Positions 8,541-17,390 of a DNA stretch of 64,000 bases are shown one piece after another (the first letter of the stretch is position 1; the number at the start of each line of letters is the position of its first letter). Source of the DNA: Acidobacteriota bacterium (GTDB lineage: Bacteria; Acidobacteriota; Thermoanaerobaculia; Gp7-AA8); NCBI GenBank assembly GCA_003223645.1, contig QHVT01000015.1, positions 1-64,000 on the forward strand, written 5' to 3'. The notes below the pieces were generated by a model. The model saw nothing but the letters and a program-made list of their open reading frames with translations. It made no database searches and was not told the origin of the DNA. The position numbers and the translations under genes were made by a program.

Positions 8541-8631
8541 GGCTCAGAGGCTCAGAGGCTCAGAGGCTCAGAGGCTCAGAGGCTCAGAGGATTATCTCTG
8601 AGCCTTTGAGCCTTTGCGCCTGTGAGCCTTG
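8541..8631. repeat. GGCTCAGA tandem array with inverted arm
   Basis: Six exact copies of the 8-base unit GGCTCAGA run from 8541 to 8588. After a short spacer come inverted units TCTGAGCC, TTTGAGCC, TTTGCGCC and TGTGAGCC. The array can therefore fold into a slipped hairpin. It fills the spacer between divergent genes, where promoters would be expected. Confidence 0.9.
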
Positions 8632-8641
8632 CAAAAAACGG

Positions 8642-9340
8642 ATGCGCATCTTATCCAAAACCCTCCCGCTCCTGCTCGCGTTCGCGTGCGCGACGCCGTG
8701 GCACAACGAGCCGGTCGGTTCGGAGGTGAATCTCGCGTTCACGCTGGAGCGGAATCTCGTGACGTTCACGACCATCCGGATCGACGGGCGGTCCGGGCGT
8801 TTCATCCTGGCGAGCGCGTCGCCGCGGACGATCCTCGATCCGTCGTTCGCGAATCCGCGCCGGCCGCATCTGTTGCATTTCGGACAAAAGGAAACGCTCG
8901 CGCTTTCCAACGCGGCTCCGATGGCGCTCGGCGGCGTCGCCGACGCGCTCATCGGCGCGGACGTCTGGAACGGACACGCGATCTCGATCGACTATCACGC
9001 CGGCCTCGTATCGTTTCAGAAAGAAGGGATCGTGCCGGACGCAATGAAGCTCTATCGCTATCCCGCCGAGCCGATGATCGAAGTGGACGTGAACGGGCAG
9101 ACGCTGAACGCGGTCGTCGACACTGCGAATCCCGACACGCTCATACTGCCGTCGCCGCAGAAAGCGCGCGGCACCGCGCGCGTGCGCATCGCGGGAAACG
9201 ATTTCGGAAACGTCGACATCCAATATGCGAATGTCTCGCACCCGCGCGTCGGCAATCGGCTACTCTCCCACTTCCTTGTCACGATCGACTACGGACAACG
9301 CCTTGTCGGTTTGTGGCGCGATCCGCGGAATCCTGTTTGA
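8642..9340 (+). CDS. Exported protein with retropepsin-like features
   Basis: A 232-residue protein with an N-terminal signal segment (LSKTLPLLLAFACAT). Two half-domains recur: GRSGRFILASASPRTIL and LNAVVDTANPDTLILPS. The second resembles the active-site loop of retropepsin-type aspartic proteases, with DTA in place of DTG. The first lacks the Asp. The protein may be a degenerate, non-catalytic member, and this is an inference by pattern only. ATG 8642 is chosen because it directly precedes the signal peptide; an earlier ATG at 8606 lies inside the repeat zone. Its last bases overlap the likely start of the porin-like gene. Confidence 0.6.
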   Translation: MRILSKTLPLLLAFACATPWHNEPVGSEVNLAFTLERNLVTFTTIRIDGRSGRFILASASPRTILDPSFANPRRPHLLHFGQKETLALSNAAPMALGGVADALIGADVWNGHAISIDYHAGLVSFQKEGIVPDAMKLYRYPAEPMIEVDVNGQTLNAVVDTANPDTLILPSPQKARGTARVRIAGNDFGNVDIQYANVSHPRVGNRLLSHFLVTIDYGQRLVGLWRDPRNPV

Positions 9341-10454
9341 TTTCGCAGTCGCGCTGATCGTCGCCACCCCTCTCTTTGCACAATCGACGTTCGACCTGCA
9401 GGGCTATGTCGCCGGCCGGTGGACACGAGCAGAGGGGAAGCACGACACGACGGGCGTCACGCAATTCGGATTCGAGTGGACGCCGTCGCGCTACTTCGAT
9501 CTGCACGCGAGCGGCGTCGCGCGCGACGAAAATACCGGCGTCGTCGACGCGTACGCCGACGCGCGCGCGGTGTTCGTCAACGACGAGATCCAACTGCGCG
9601 CGGGACAATTTTTTCTGCCGACGTCGCGCGAGAACAAAGGCGAGCTGTGGACGTCGCCGTACACGATCAGTTTCTCCGCGCTGAACACATGGATCGGCGA
9701 AGAAGTGCGGCCGCTCGGCGCGGACCTCCAATGGCGCCACACCTTCGGCACTGGCCACGCGCTCACCGCCGCCGCCACCGCTTTCCGGGGCAACGACACG
9801 ATGGGCGCGCTCCTCGGATGGCGCGGCTGGCAGGTCGGCAGTCGCCTGTCCGTCTACAACGAAGCGCGTCCGCTCCCGCCGCTCCCGTCCTTCCAGACAT
9901 TCTTCGCCGACCAGCGCGACGACGGCACGAAGCCGTTCGGCAAAGACCTCGACGGCAACACCGGCGTCTCCGCGCGCGTCCGCTACTCGATCCCTCAAAT
10001 CGCGAATATCCAATACCTCTATCTCAACAATCACGGCGACCGCCAGCTGCACGACGGCGAATACGCGTGGGCGACCAAGTTCAATCTCATCAGCGGCGAG
10101 ATCATCACCGCGGACAAATACACACTCGCCGCCGAATACCTCCGCGGAACAACCGGCATGGGCAACGATCCGGCCTATGTCGAAGCGGACATCTGGTCCG
10201 CATACATCCTCTTCTCCGAAAAAGTCGGGCGCACGCGCTATTCCGGCCGCTACGATCGCTTCAAGACGACCGAAAAAGATTTCTCGCTGGCCGAAAACAA
10301 CGACGAGACCGGCCACTCCTGGACCTTGGCCTGGCTCTACGACCTCACCACCCGCCTCCGCCTCGGCGCCGAGCTCACGCAATTCAACAAAGAGCGCGCG
10401 GCGGTGAAAACGGACGCGCACACGTACACGATCGAGGGGCGTTACAGCTTTTAG
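9303..10454 (+). CDS. Porin-like outer membrane beta-barrel
   Basis: The protein has a signal peptide ending in TPLFAQS, then alternating polar and hydrophobic strands with many aromatic residues (LQGYVAGRWTRAEG, FGFEWTPSRYFDLHASGVA, RLRLGAELTQF). It ends in YTIEGRYSF, the C-terminal Phe typical of barrel insertion. The start is placed at TTG 9303, just before the signal peptide and inside the end of the previous gene. An ATG at 9225 would add an unlikely charged leader. It resembles phosphate-selective or carbohydrate porins in strand style, but the substrate cannot be read from the sequence. Confidence 0.65.
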   Translation: MSVCGAIRGILFDFAVALIVATPLFAQSTFDLQGYVAGRWTRAEGKHDTTGVTQFGFEWTPSRYFDLHASGVARDENTGVVDAYADARAVFVNDEIQLRAGQFFLPTSRENKGELWTSPYTISFSALNTWIGEEVRPLGADLQWRHTFGTGHALTAAATAFRGNDTMGALLGWRGWQVGSRLSVYNEARPLPPLPSFQTFFADQRDDGTKPFGKDLDGNTGVSARVRYSIPQIANIQYLYLNNHGDRQLHDGEYAWATKFNLISGEIITADKYTLAAEYLRGTTGMGNDPAYVEADIWSAYILFSEKVGRTRYSGRYDRFKTTEKDFSLAENNDETGHSWTLAWLYDLTTRLRLGAELTQFNKERAAVKTDAHTYTIEGRYSF

Positions 10455-10480
10455 GAGCGCGGACGTCTCGTCCGCTCTCC
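10454..10480. terminator. Hairpin between convergent genes
   Basis: GGAGCGCGGACG pairs with CGTCCGCTCTCC around a three-base loop, with one mismatch. It begins at the last base of the porin-like stop codon and faces the end of the BNR-repeat gene. A bidirectional terminator is the simplest reading. Confidence 0.55.
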
Positions 10481-10547
10481 TCGGCACGCAGGGCGACCCG
10501 CTGCGCGCGGGCCGCCCGGTCTTCTGCTACGAATGAGGCGTCAGGAC

Positions 10548-12155
10548 TCAGTACGAGATACGCGATAGATAGGTGTCGTACTGGCCGGAGGAGACCCCGA
10601 TCCACGCTGCGGTCGCTTTCTCTCCGGACGAGAACGTCCAATCCCAGACGGTCTGGTAATCCCCGATGAAGTCGTTGCCTCCCGGAGTGGAGTCGAAGCC
10701 GCTCATGTCGTGATCGGTACTGTCGATGCGTGTGCCGGACGACGAGATGTATGCCTCATAGGCGCGGTATGCGGCAGTGCCGGAAGGCTGATAGTAGTAC
10801 GTGATCACGACGTTGCCCGACGTGTTGTAGTCGAGTGCCGGCATGAACGCATTGTGGCCCGTGTACTGGACGATCGAGCTGCTCGGGCGATGCCACCCGG
10901 TGCCGTCGCGGTACGCGTACTGGACGTTCTGGGTGCCACTGACGTTGTCGTGCCACGTCAGGTCGATGTTTCCGACGGCCGCGTTGTATCGCGCATTCGG
11001 CACAGTGTTCGCGCGAATGTTTCCCGTAACGGTTCCGAGATAGATGTTCGTATTCGCCGCGATCTCGTGGGAGCCGAACGTCGAGCCATAGTCGGTCGAG
11101 CTGGCGGCTCGAATCTGATTGTTGGCGTGGTCGAGCCACATCACCCAGACTGTCCCGGTCGCTGATGAGACGACGACTTGGGGATTGAAGACTTCCGAGC
11201 CGCTTCCGTCCGAACCGCCATACGCGATCGGCGAATGCACCGTGAACGTGGAGCCGCCATTGGTGCTGGTGGCGAGGACGATTGCGGTGTTCCCGGCGTG
11301 GCCCGTGTACGGATAGTCATAGCTGACGTAGGCGACGTACACATAACCGAGGTCAGTGGAGTTGTGCCAGGAGACAGCGATGGAGGGCTTGTCGAGAAAA
11401 TACGCGGCTGGCGCGGTCGGATATCTCGAGTCGACGATGGTCGGCGACGCGGTGAAGCTGCCGTTGTCGGACGGGTCGGAATGCCAGACCACGATCGCAT
11501 TCGGCGCAGTCTCATCGCCGTTGAAGGCAATGCCGGCGCAGTAGGTCCTCAACGCTCCCTGGCCGCCAGTGGAGAAGTTCTCGGCATTGGCCGGATCGCC
11601 GCTATACGAGTAACCGGTCGACGGCACCGCGTTGTTATTGAACGGCGACGAGAACGACGTCGTGCTCGAGTAGCGAACGGCCGGATTCGGATTGTATTCA
11701 ATGAAGGTCGTGAAGGTCCTGTCGACGCCGCTGGCCGTGATCGTCGAAATGGACGGCTCGACGTCCTGGGCCGAGTTGCTGGTGATATTGATCGGCGGCA
11801 CAGCGGGAGTGGCATCGATCACAGCCGACCGCAGCCGCTTTCGCCCGTCCCTCAATTCCGGGTTTTGCGTATCGGCCGTCATTGCGCGGAGCCCCTGAGG
11901 CCCCTGAAACTGCTTCAAGAGCTGGCGATAAAGCACGGTGCTGAGGGTCGACTTCTGCAGCTGCGCTAGCGACTTGTAATACCGAGCGCCGAGCGCGCCG
12001 GCGGGCGGCGGTACGAGGACCGGGTTTGGACCCGGCGCGACGGCCGGCTGCAGTTGGTCCGCCGGAATTTTAGGCGGCGCGGAAGCGAATGCTGACTGCC
12101 AGGGACTAGACGCGAGAGTGAACAGTACGACAAGAGCAACAGCTTTGAGTTTCAT
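10548..12155 (-). CDS. Secreted BNR-repeat (sialidase-fold) protein
   Basis: A 535-residue exported protein. It opens with MKLKAVALVVLFTLASSPW, a clear signal peptide ending near AFAS. Asp-box like motifs appear in STNGGSTF and SSTDYGSTFG, and many segments read like propeller blades (VWVMWLDHANNQIRAASS, VYVAYVSYDYPY). The fold matches sialidase or exo-repeat proteins, but no catalytic Arg triad or Asp-Tyr pair can be confirmed by eye, so an enzyme name is not justified. ATG 12155 has GGAG seven bases upstream. The reading frame is open further upstream to 12557, but that part overlaps the MobA-like gene. Base composition is more AT-rich than its neighbours. Confidence 0.8.
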   Translation of the reverse strand: MKLKAVALVVLFTLASSPWQSAFASAPPKIPADQLQPAVAPGPNPVLVPPPAGALGARYYKSLAQLQKSTLSTVLYRQLLKQFQGPQGLRAMTADTQNPELRDGRKRLRSAVIDATPAVPPINITSNSAQDVEPSISTITASGVDRTFTTFIEYNPNPAVRYSSTTSFSSPFNNNAVPSTGYSYSGDPANAENFSTGGQGALRTYCAGIAFNGDETAPNAIVVWHSDPSDNGSFTASPTIVDSRYPTAPAAYFLDKPSIAVSWHNSTDLGYVYVAYVSYDYPYTGHAGNTAIVLATSTNGGSTFTVHSPIAYGGSDGSGSEVFNPQVVVSSATGTVWVMWLDHANNQIRAASSTDYGSTFGSHEIAANTNIYLGTVTGNIRANTVPNARYNAAVGNIDLTWHDNVSGTQNVQYAYRDGTGWHRPSSSIVQYTGHNAFMPALDYNTSGNVVITYYYQPSGTAAYRAYEAYISSSGTRIDSTDHDMSGFDSTPGGNDFIGDYQTVWDWTFSSGEKATAAWIGVSSGQYDTYLSRISY

Positions 12156-12211
12156 AAGGTCTCCGGGTTTTTGAATTGACCTGCAGGTTACAGCCGAGCA
12201 TGCTGTAAATA

Positions 12212-12217
12212 AGTATA
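12212..12217 (-). promoter_or_regulatory. Candidate -10 box for the BNR-repeat gene
   Basis: The 150-base gap 12156-12307 holds an AT-rich island unusual for this region. On the minus strand it contains TATACT about 57 bases before the ATG. No convincing -35 box is visible at 17 bases, so this is only a candidate. Confidence 0.3.
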
Positions 12218-12307
12218 GATGAAAGTTATTACTGAAAATGTGACCGCGCTCACTGCAGGTGGTAGTAAGTGCGTACGGGGATAAGTGCAAAGGCCCGATG
12301 AGGGACG

Positions 12308-12799
12308 TTACGCGTTTTGAGGCTCGTCGATATCGAAGGCGGCATCTTCGAACATCACCACCCGCACCTCTCCCCGATGCCGCTCCATGATCGAGCGCGC
12401 GCCGCGATCGCCGCGTAATGCGAGCAGCTCGGGAATGAAGCGCGGCGCGAAGATGGCGGGGACGCCGGCGATTCCCGCGTAGCCGGTGGCGGCGATCGGC
12501 GCATCGATCGCGATGAGTGCGCGGAGGTGGTCGGCGGTGATGCGCGGCTGGTCGCACAGCAAGAACAAAATGCGTACGTCGTTGCCGGCGCGTTCGACGC
12601 CGGCGCGAATCGACGACGCCATGCCTTCGTCCGCGTTGGGATTTGCAGCGCGGTCGACGACGATCACTTCGTCCGCGACTTCGTGCGCGATGCGTGTAGC
12701 ACGTGCGAGGAGCGTTTCGCCTTCGTAGAGGACGTCCTGCTTCGGGCGGCCGAGGCGTCGCGAGGCACCGGCGGCGAGGACGACGGCGACTACGCGCAC
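12308..12799 (-). CDS. MobA-like nucleotidyltransferase (MocA family)
   Basis: A 163-residue nucleotidyltransferase with the signature LAAGASRRLGRPKQ at the N-terminus, and FLLCDQPRI and GVPAIFAPRF further on. MocA enzymes attach CMP to the molybdenum cofactor for xanthine dehydrogenase type enzymes. The gene overlaps the XdhC-like gene by 10 bases, and this pairing supports that role. No molybdenum hydroxylase gene lies in the window. Confidence 0.85.
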   Translation of the reverse strand: MRVVAVVLAAGASRRLGRPKQDVLYEGETLLARATRIAHEVADEVIVVDRAANPNADEGMASSIRAGVERAGNDVRILFLLCDQPRITADHLRALIAIDAPIAATGYAGIAGVPAIFAPRFIPELLALRGDRGARSIMERHRGEVRVVMFEDAAFDIDEPQNA

Positions 12800-13665
12800 G
12801 CCGGTGTATTCGCCGGGTCGTGAATCGGCGCGTTAAGCTCGCGCAATGCGCGCGCGGAGCGGCGGTTCAGCACGGCCTGAATTTCGGCAATGACCGAGAG
12901 CGCGATTTCTTCAGGCGTCTCGCTGCCGAGATCGAGGCCGACCGGATTGTGGAAGCGCGGCTTGCGCGTGGCGCCGATCTCGGCGAGCAATTCGTCGCCG
13001 CGCGATTTCGGTCCCAGCAAACCGATGTATGCGATTTGCGATCGCAGCAGCAACTGGAGCGCGTCGGCGTCGCGATCGAAGTTGTGCGTCATCACGACCG
13101 CGGCGTCGTAGTCGCTCACGTCGACGGACGCGCGCGTCATGATCACGTCGATGCGCCAGCCGATCGTGCGCGCGAGATCGGCAACCGGCGCGACGTCGGC
13201 GCCGGAGCCGAAGATCGCCAGCGCGCGCCGCGGGCGAATCAGCTCGACGAGCGTCTCGCCGTCGGGCAGGCGCATCGTCCACTCGACCGGCTCGCGTCCG
13301 TTCCGACGAAAATCGGTGACCAGCGGCGGCACGTGCGCGGCATCGAACGGCTCGACAAAGAGTTCGAGGACGCCGCGGCATCCGAGTCCGAGTCCGAAGA
13401 TCATGTCGTCGGCGCGGGAAGCGTCGTACGTGATGACGCGCGGCTGCATGTCGTCGAGCCACGGACGGATGCGCGCCGCGAGATCGCGCTCCAGACATCC
13501 GCCGCTCACGGCGCCGAACGCCTCGCCGCTTTCCGTGATTACGACGCGCGCGCCGGCGCGGCGATACGTCGAGCCTTGCGTGCGGATCAGCGTCACGAGC
13601 ACGCCGCGGCGATTCTGATCAATCGTCGAGCGGCACGCGGCGATGACTTTCTCGATCTCGTGCAT
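12790..13665 (-). CDS. XdhC-family molybdenum insertion protein
   Basis: XdhC proteins bind molybdenum cofactor, mature it, and pass it to xanthine dehydrogenase family enzymes. The N-terminal XdhC/CoxI domain shows LVTLIRTQGSTYRRAGARVV and AVSGGCLERDL. The C-terminal Rossmann-like part shows LAIFGSGADVAPVA and YIGLLGPKSRGDEL. ATG 13665 gives MHEIEKVIAAC; an earlier start at 13683 is possible. The start region overlaps the end of the upstream membrane protein gene by nearly 50 bases. It is probably co-transcribed with the MobA-like gene that follows. Confidence 0.88.
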   Translation of the reverse strand: MHEIEKVIAACRSTIDQNRRGVLVTLIRTQGSTYRRAGARVVITESGEAFGAVSGGCLERDLAARIRPWLDDMQPRVITYDASRADDMIFGLGLGCRGVLELFVEPFDAAHVPPLVTDFRRNGREPVEWTMRLPDGETLVELIRPRRALAIFGSGADVAPVADLARTIGWRIDVIMTRASVDVSDYDAAVVMTHNFDRDADALQLLLRSQIAYIGLLGPKSRGDELLAEIGATRKPRFHNPVGLDLGSETPEEIALSVIAEIQAVLNRRSARALRELNAPIHDPANTPACA

Positions 13666-14989
13666 GAACTGGAACTGCCGCACGATCGTACTTCCAAACC
13701 GCCACGACCGGAATCATCGCGACGCCGATGAAGATCATCGAGCGATAGCGGAACAGCGCGCCGAAATTACTCACGCAGTAGATGAACGCCGCGCCCATCG
13801 CGATCGTCACCACGAGCACGAGCCAGAGAATCGGATTGCGCCACTGCTCGCGCGGCATACGAAACAGCGCGACGATGGCGATGAGGAACACGACGTCGAA
13901 GAAGATCGTGTCGACGTCGGCGAACGCCCACAGCCCCCTTCCGCCGCCGATACCGGCGAACGCATGCGGAAGAAAAAACGCGACGCATCCACGCAGGAAA
14001 CGCGTGGGGCGACTCTCCGGGTGTCCATATTCCGCGCCGCCGATCCTCGTGCCGCCGTCCATCCGGTCGAACGCGCTGCGCGCGCCGTCGATGATCCACG
14101 CCATCATCACCGGCGCGTGCTTCGCGTCCTCCAGGCGCGGCGACGTGATCCACGCGCGAATGGGCGGCGGCAGATAGCGCCCCGTCACGCGCACCGCGCC
14201 GGCCAGCACGCCGCCGTACATCACGATCAGCAGCATGACCGCGTGCAGCGGCTTTCGCGTGCGCAGCGAGGCGACGAAGAGCAATGGCGCGGAGACGCCG
14301 AAGAGCGCGAGCGCCCAGTACCAGCGGATGCCGGCGATCAGGCAGAAGACCGCGAGCAGCGCGAGCGTCATCAGCGCGCCGTGCAGCGCGGCGTTTTTCT
14401 CGCGATGCCACGCTCGGATCCACATCGCCGCGGTCGCGACGAACAGCGCGAACAGAAAAAGAAACAGCACGTCCTTCAGCGGCTGCGTCGACCAGAGAAT
14501 CGACGAAGGCGAGAGCGCAATCGTCGCAACGACGACGCGCGCGACGCGCACATGCTCGCCGGCGAGCTTGACGACGATCGCGCAGGTGCCGAGGTAGGCG
14601 GCGAGATTCATCAGCAGCGCCATCGAGGCGACGATGCCGAAAAGCAATCCGAACACCACCAGAATGTGCGTGAAGCCGGAGCCGTCGACATTCGGGTCGA
14701 GGTGCGTCAGCGCAGACGACCCGCGCCTGGCGATCTCCGCGACGTAGCGAAAGTACTTTCTCCCGTCGGTCGCGTAGAACCAGAAGCCGTCGCCCGCCTG
14801 CAGCCGCCGCAGAAACGGAAGATGCAGATACGAGATCCAGAAGAGCGCCTGACCGGCGATCGCGCGCACGAGAAAACCGATCGCGACCAGCGTCGAGATG
14901 GTGCGATCGCTCCGAAACGCGCGCCATGCGACGAACAGCAGTCCGCAGGCGATGGCCGTGAGGAACAGCTGAATCGTGGCGATCAGCAT
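13619..14989 (-). CDS. Polytopic membrane protein of polysaccharide locus
   Basis: A 456-residue protein with roughly ten membrane segments (MLIATIQLFLTAIACGLLFV, ILVVFGLLFGIVASMALLM, FLFLFALFVATAAMWI and others). The pattern is reminiscent of GT-C glycosyltransferases or O-antigen polymerase-like proteins. A possible acidic motif in the first long loop (DGRKYFRYVAEIARR) is not diagnostic. It follows wecB by about 10 bases in the same direction, so a surface glycan role is inferred from context. The last 15 residues lie over the start of the XdhC gene. Confidence 0.6.
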   Translation of the reverse strand: MLIATIQLFLTAIACGLLFVAWRAFRSDRTISTLVAIGFLVRAIAGQALFWISYLHLPFLRRLQAGDGFWFYATDGRKYFRYVAEIARRGSSALTHLDPNVDGSGFTHILVVFGLLFGIVASMALLMNLAAYLGTCAIVVKLAGEHVRVARVVVATIALSPSSILWSTQPLKDVLFLFLFALFVATAAMWIRAWHREKNAALHGALMTLALLAVFCLIAGIRWYWALALFGVSAPLLFVASLRTRKPLHAVMLLIVMYGGVLAGAVRVTGRYLPPPIRAWITSPRLEDAKHAPVMMAWIIDGARSAFDRMDGGTRIGGAEYGHPESRPTRFLRGCVAFFLPHAFAGIGGGRGLWAFADVDTIFFDVVFLIAIVALFRMPREQWRNPILWLVLVVTIAMGAAFIYCVSNFGALFRYRSMIFIGVAMIPVVAVWKYDRAAVPVHARDRESHRRVPLDD

Positions 14990-14999
14990 GAGGACGGGA

Positions 15000-16130
15000 T
15001 CAGTTTCCGAGTGACAAACGAAGAATCTCGGCGATGCGGCGCGACGCCTGTCCGTCGCCGTAGGGATTGCGCTGCTGGCTCATCTCCGCGCGCACGGCCG
15101 GATCGCGCAACAGCAGCCGCGCTTCCGTCACGATGTCCTCGCGTCCCGTCCCCACGATCTTCACGTTGCCCGCGCGCACGCCTTCGGGACGCTCGGTCGT
15201 GCCACGCGTCACGAGCACGGCCTTGCCGAGGTACGGAGCCTCTTCCTGCACGCCTCCGGAGTCCGTGACGATGAAATCGCTGCGCATCATCAGATGAATG
15301 AACGAGACGTAGTCGACCGGCTCGATGAGGTGAATGCGATCGCTGCCGCCGAGGATGCTGCGGACCGGCTGCTGGACATTGGGATTGAGATGGACGGGAT
15401 AGACGATCTCGACGTCGTCGTCGAGCGTCAGCTCCGCGAGCGCTTCGCAGACGTCGCGAATCGGACCGCCGAAACTCTCGCGGCGATGTCCGGTCACGAG
15501 GATCATCCGCCGCTTCGCATCGAGGAAGGAGAAGTCGCGGGCGAGACGCTCCTTCAGCACGACGTCGGACGACATGCGCAACACGGCGCGCTGCAGCGCG
15601 TCGATCACCGTGTTGCCGGTGACGAACACGCGCGCCGGATCGGTCCCCTCGCGCGTCAGGTTCGCCTTCGCATCCTCGGTCGGCGCGAAGTGATAACGCG
15701 CGAGGACCGAGATCATCTTGCGGTTCACTTCCTCCGGCCATGGCGCGCGATCGTCGCCGCTGCGCAGTCCCGCTTCGACGTGCGCGGTGTCGATGTTCGC
15801 GTAGAACGCGGCCATGCCGGCGGCGACGGCGGTCGTCGTGTCGCCCTGCACGACCACGAGATCGGGTTGCATCTCGCGCAACACGCGACCGGTCTCGAGG
15901 ATCACGTTGCCGGCGATGTCGACGAGCGTCTGGTTCGCTTTCATCAGCTGCAAATCGACGTCGGGCTTCAGATCGAAAAGCTGCAGCACCTGATCGAGCA
16001 TCTCGCGATGCTGACCGGTGGTGCAGATGCGCACGTCGAAGAGCGAAGGCTCCCGCCGAAGCTCGTCGATGACCGGGGCGAGTTTGATCGCTTCGGGACG
16101 CGTACCGAAGACGAACAGGAGTCGTTTCAT
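15000..16130 (-). CDS. wecB: UDP-N-acetylglucosamine 2-epimerase (non-hydrolysing)
   Basis: Interconverts UDP-GlcNAc and UDP-ManNAc in the cytosol. The 376 residues carry the family blocks FGTRPEAIKLAPV, VQGDTTTAVAAG, HVEAGLRSGD, VTGHRRESFGGP and TDSGGVQEEAPYLGK. Length is normal. ATG 16130 is chosen over TTG 16142 because family members start with this strand. The product can feed the UDP-ManNAc dehydrogenase at 43700. It is divergent from the glycosyltransferase at 16170, with a spacer of about 40 bases that must hold both starts. A second, more diverged homologue lies at 30454. Confidence 0.95.
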   Translation of the reverse strand: MKRLLFVFGTRPEAIKLAPVIDELRREPSLFDVRICTTGQHREMLDQVLQLFDLKPDVDLQLMKANQTLVDIAGNVILETGRVLREMQPDLVVVQGDTTTAVAAGMAAFYANIDTAHVEAGLRSGDDRAPWPEEVNRKMISVLARYHFAPTEDAKANLTREGTDPARVFVTGNTVIDALQRAVLRMSSDVVLKERLARDFSFLDAKRRMILVTGHRRESFGGPIRDVCEALAELTLDDDVEIVYPVHLNPNVQQPVRSILGGSDRIHLIEPVDYVSFIHLMMRSDFIVTDSGGVQEEAPYLGKAVLVTRGTTERPEGVRAGNVKIVGTGREDIVTEARLLLRDPAVRAEMSQQRNPYGDGQASRRIAEILRLSLGN

Positions 16131-16169
16131 ACGGTTATTCAATGGTAACCTGTGACGAACGCTCCGCCG

Positions 16170-17390
16170 ATGTCAATCATTCTCGCGTTTGTACTTGCGC
16201 CCGCCATTCTCGCGTCCATTGACTCCCTCGTACGTGCCGCTCTGGTGCTGCGGTCGCGTCCGGAAAACGGGCGCGCGCGCGGCGAGCAGCCGCGCCACTG
16301 GCTGGTGATCGTTCCCGCGCGCGCCGAGGGAACGCGACTGCAGACGACGATGAGCTCGATCGCTGCGGCGATGCGCGGACGCGACGACGTGACCGCGCTT
16401 CTGCTCCTCGACGGCGAAGACGACGAAGCAGCTGCGTCCGCGCGCGAAAACGGTTTTGCAGTACGTGTAAAACTGCCGCCCGGCCCGACGAAGGCCGCAG
16501 CGCTGGCGTGGCTTCTCTCGGATGTGGCGACCGCTGCCTCAGCGGTCACAGCGCCGCCAATGGCGGCGCCAGCGGCGCGAAGCGCCGCCGCGACCGCTGA
16601 GGGCAGCGGTCGCCACACACTCCTCGAAAACGTCGACGCGATTCTCATCATCGATGCCGGCTCGCGCGTGAAGCCCGACTTCTTCGAGCGCTTCGTGTGG
16701 CCCGAGGGAGCGGACGCGGTGCAGACGCACCTCTCGGGGGTGGCCGACTCGCACACGCATGGAAATGCTGCCGCGGCGGCTTCGCTGTCGGAGCGCTTCG
16801 CGCAGAGTCGCGAGGACCGCGGACGCGAGGCCTTCGGCTGGAACGTGCGACTGCGCGGAACGGGGACGGCATTTCGTCCGAAGACGTTCGCGGATGTGAT
16901 CCCGCGACTCGTCACGCGCATCGAAGACCACGAGGCGTCGCTGCTGCTGACCGCCGAAGGCGCGAAGATCTGCCTCGCGCCCGACGACGCGATCGTGTTC
17001 GACGAAAAGCCCTCCAGCGTCGACGCCGCCGCGTCTCAACGCGCGCGCTGGCTCCTCGGACGCTACGAGCTGCTGCTGCGCCGCGGCGGCACGTTCGCGT
17101 CGATCATGGCGAAGCATCCGCTTGAAGGCGCGGCGCTGTTCGCGGAGATTTTCGGACGTCCGCTGTCGCTCACTGTTCCGCTGCGCGTTCTCGCCGGCGC
17201 CTGGGCGATTCGCGAAGGTCATCCCATCCTCGGCGGCGCCATCGCCGGAAGCGCGGCGGTCGATGTGCTCTCGTATCTCGTCGCCGCGCGCGGCATTCCG
17301 CGCGGATCGGCGAGCTTCGCGGCGTCGTGGCTGCTCGCCGTCGTCTACGCGCCGCGCGCGCTCACGCGCTGGCTGCGCACGGACCGATGA
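16170..17390 (+). CDS. Membrane-associated family 2-like glycosyltransferase with in-frame palindrome
   Basis: The N-terminus is a membrane segment (SIILAFVLAPAILASI). The GT2-like core has WLVIVPARAEG, LLLLDGEDDE and IDAGSRVKPDFFE as donor-binding Asp motifs, then RARWLLGRYELLLRR in the QxxRW position. C-terminal hydrophobic segments follow. Residues 119-149 are encoded by a 93-base palindrome and read as an Ala-rich insert (AAPAARSAAATAEG) just before the second Asp motif. A GTG at 16152 is another possible start. It overlaps the next glycosyltransferase by 4 bases (ATGA). Substrate is unknown. Confidence 0.78.
   Translation: MSIILAFVLAPAILASIDSLVRAALVLRSRPENGRARGEQPRHWLVIVPARAEGTRLQTTMSSIAAAMRGRDDVTALLLLDGEDDEAAASARENGFAVRVKLPPGPTKAAALAWLLSDVATAASAVTAPPMAAPAARSAAATAEGSGRHTLLENVDAILIIDAGSRVKPDFFERFVWPEGADAVQTHLSGVADSHTHGNAAAAASLSERFAQSREDRGREAFGWNVRLRGTGTAFRPKTFADVIPRLVTRIEDHEASLLLTAEGAKICLAPDDAIVFDEKPSSVDAAASQRARWLLGRYELLLRRGGTFASIMAKHPLEGAALFAEIFGRPLSLTVPLRVLAGAWAIREGHPILGGAIAGSAAVDVLSYLVAARGIPRGSASFAASWLLAVVYAPRALTRWLRTDR
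16524..16616. repeat. Cloverleaf-like palindrome family F inside a glycosyltransferase gene
   Basis: The outer arms are GTGGCGACCGCTGCCTCAGC (with GGTC after it) and a right arm ending GCAGCGGTCGCCAC, one bulged G apart from perfect. Inside lie two more hairpins, GCGCCGCCA/TGGCGGCGC and GCGGCGC/GCGCCGC. The element is exactly 31 codons long and starts on a codon boundary. Confidence 0.88.

Noticed and set aside
12156-12557. Extension of the BNR-repeat protein upstream of its signal peptide
   Set aside because: It overlaps the MobA-like gene on the same strand in another frame. The signal peptide at 12155 with a GGAG box marks the start.
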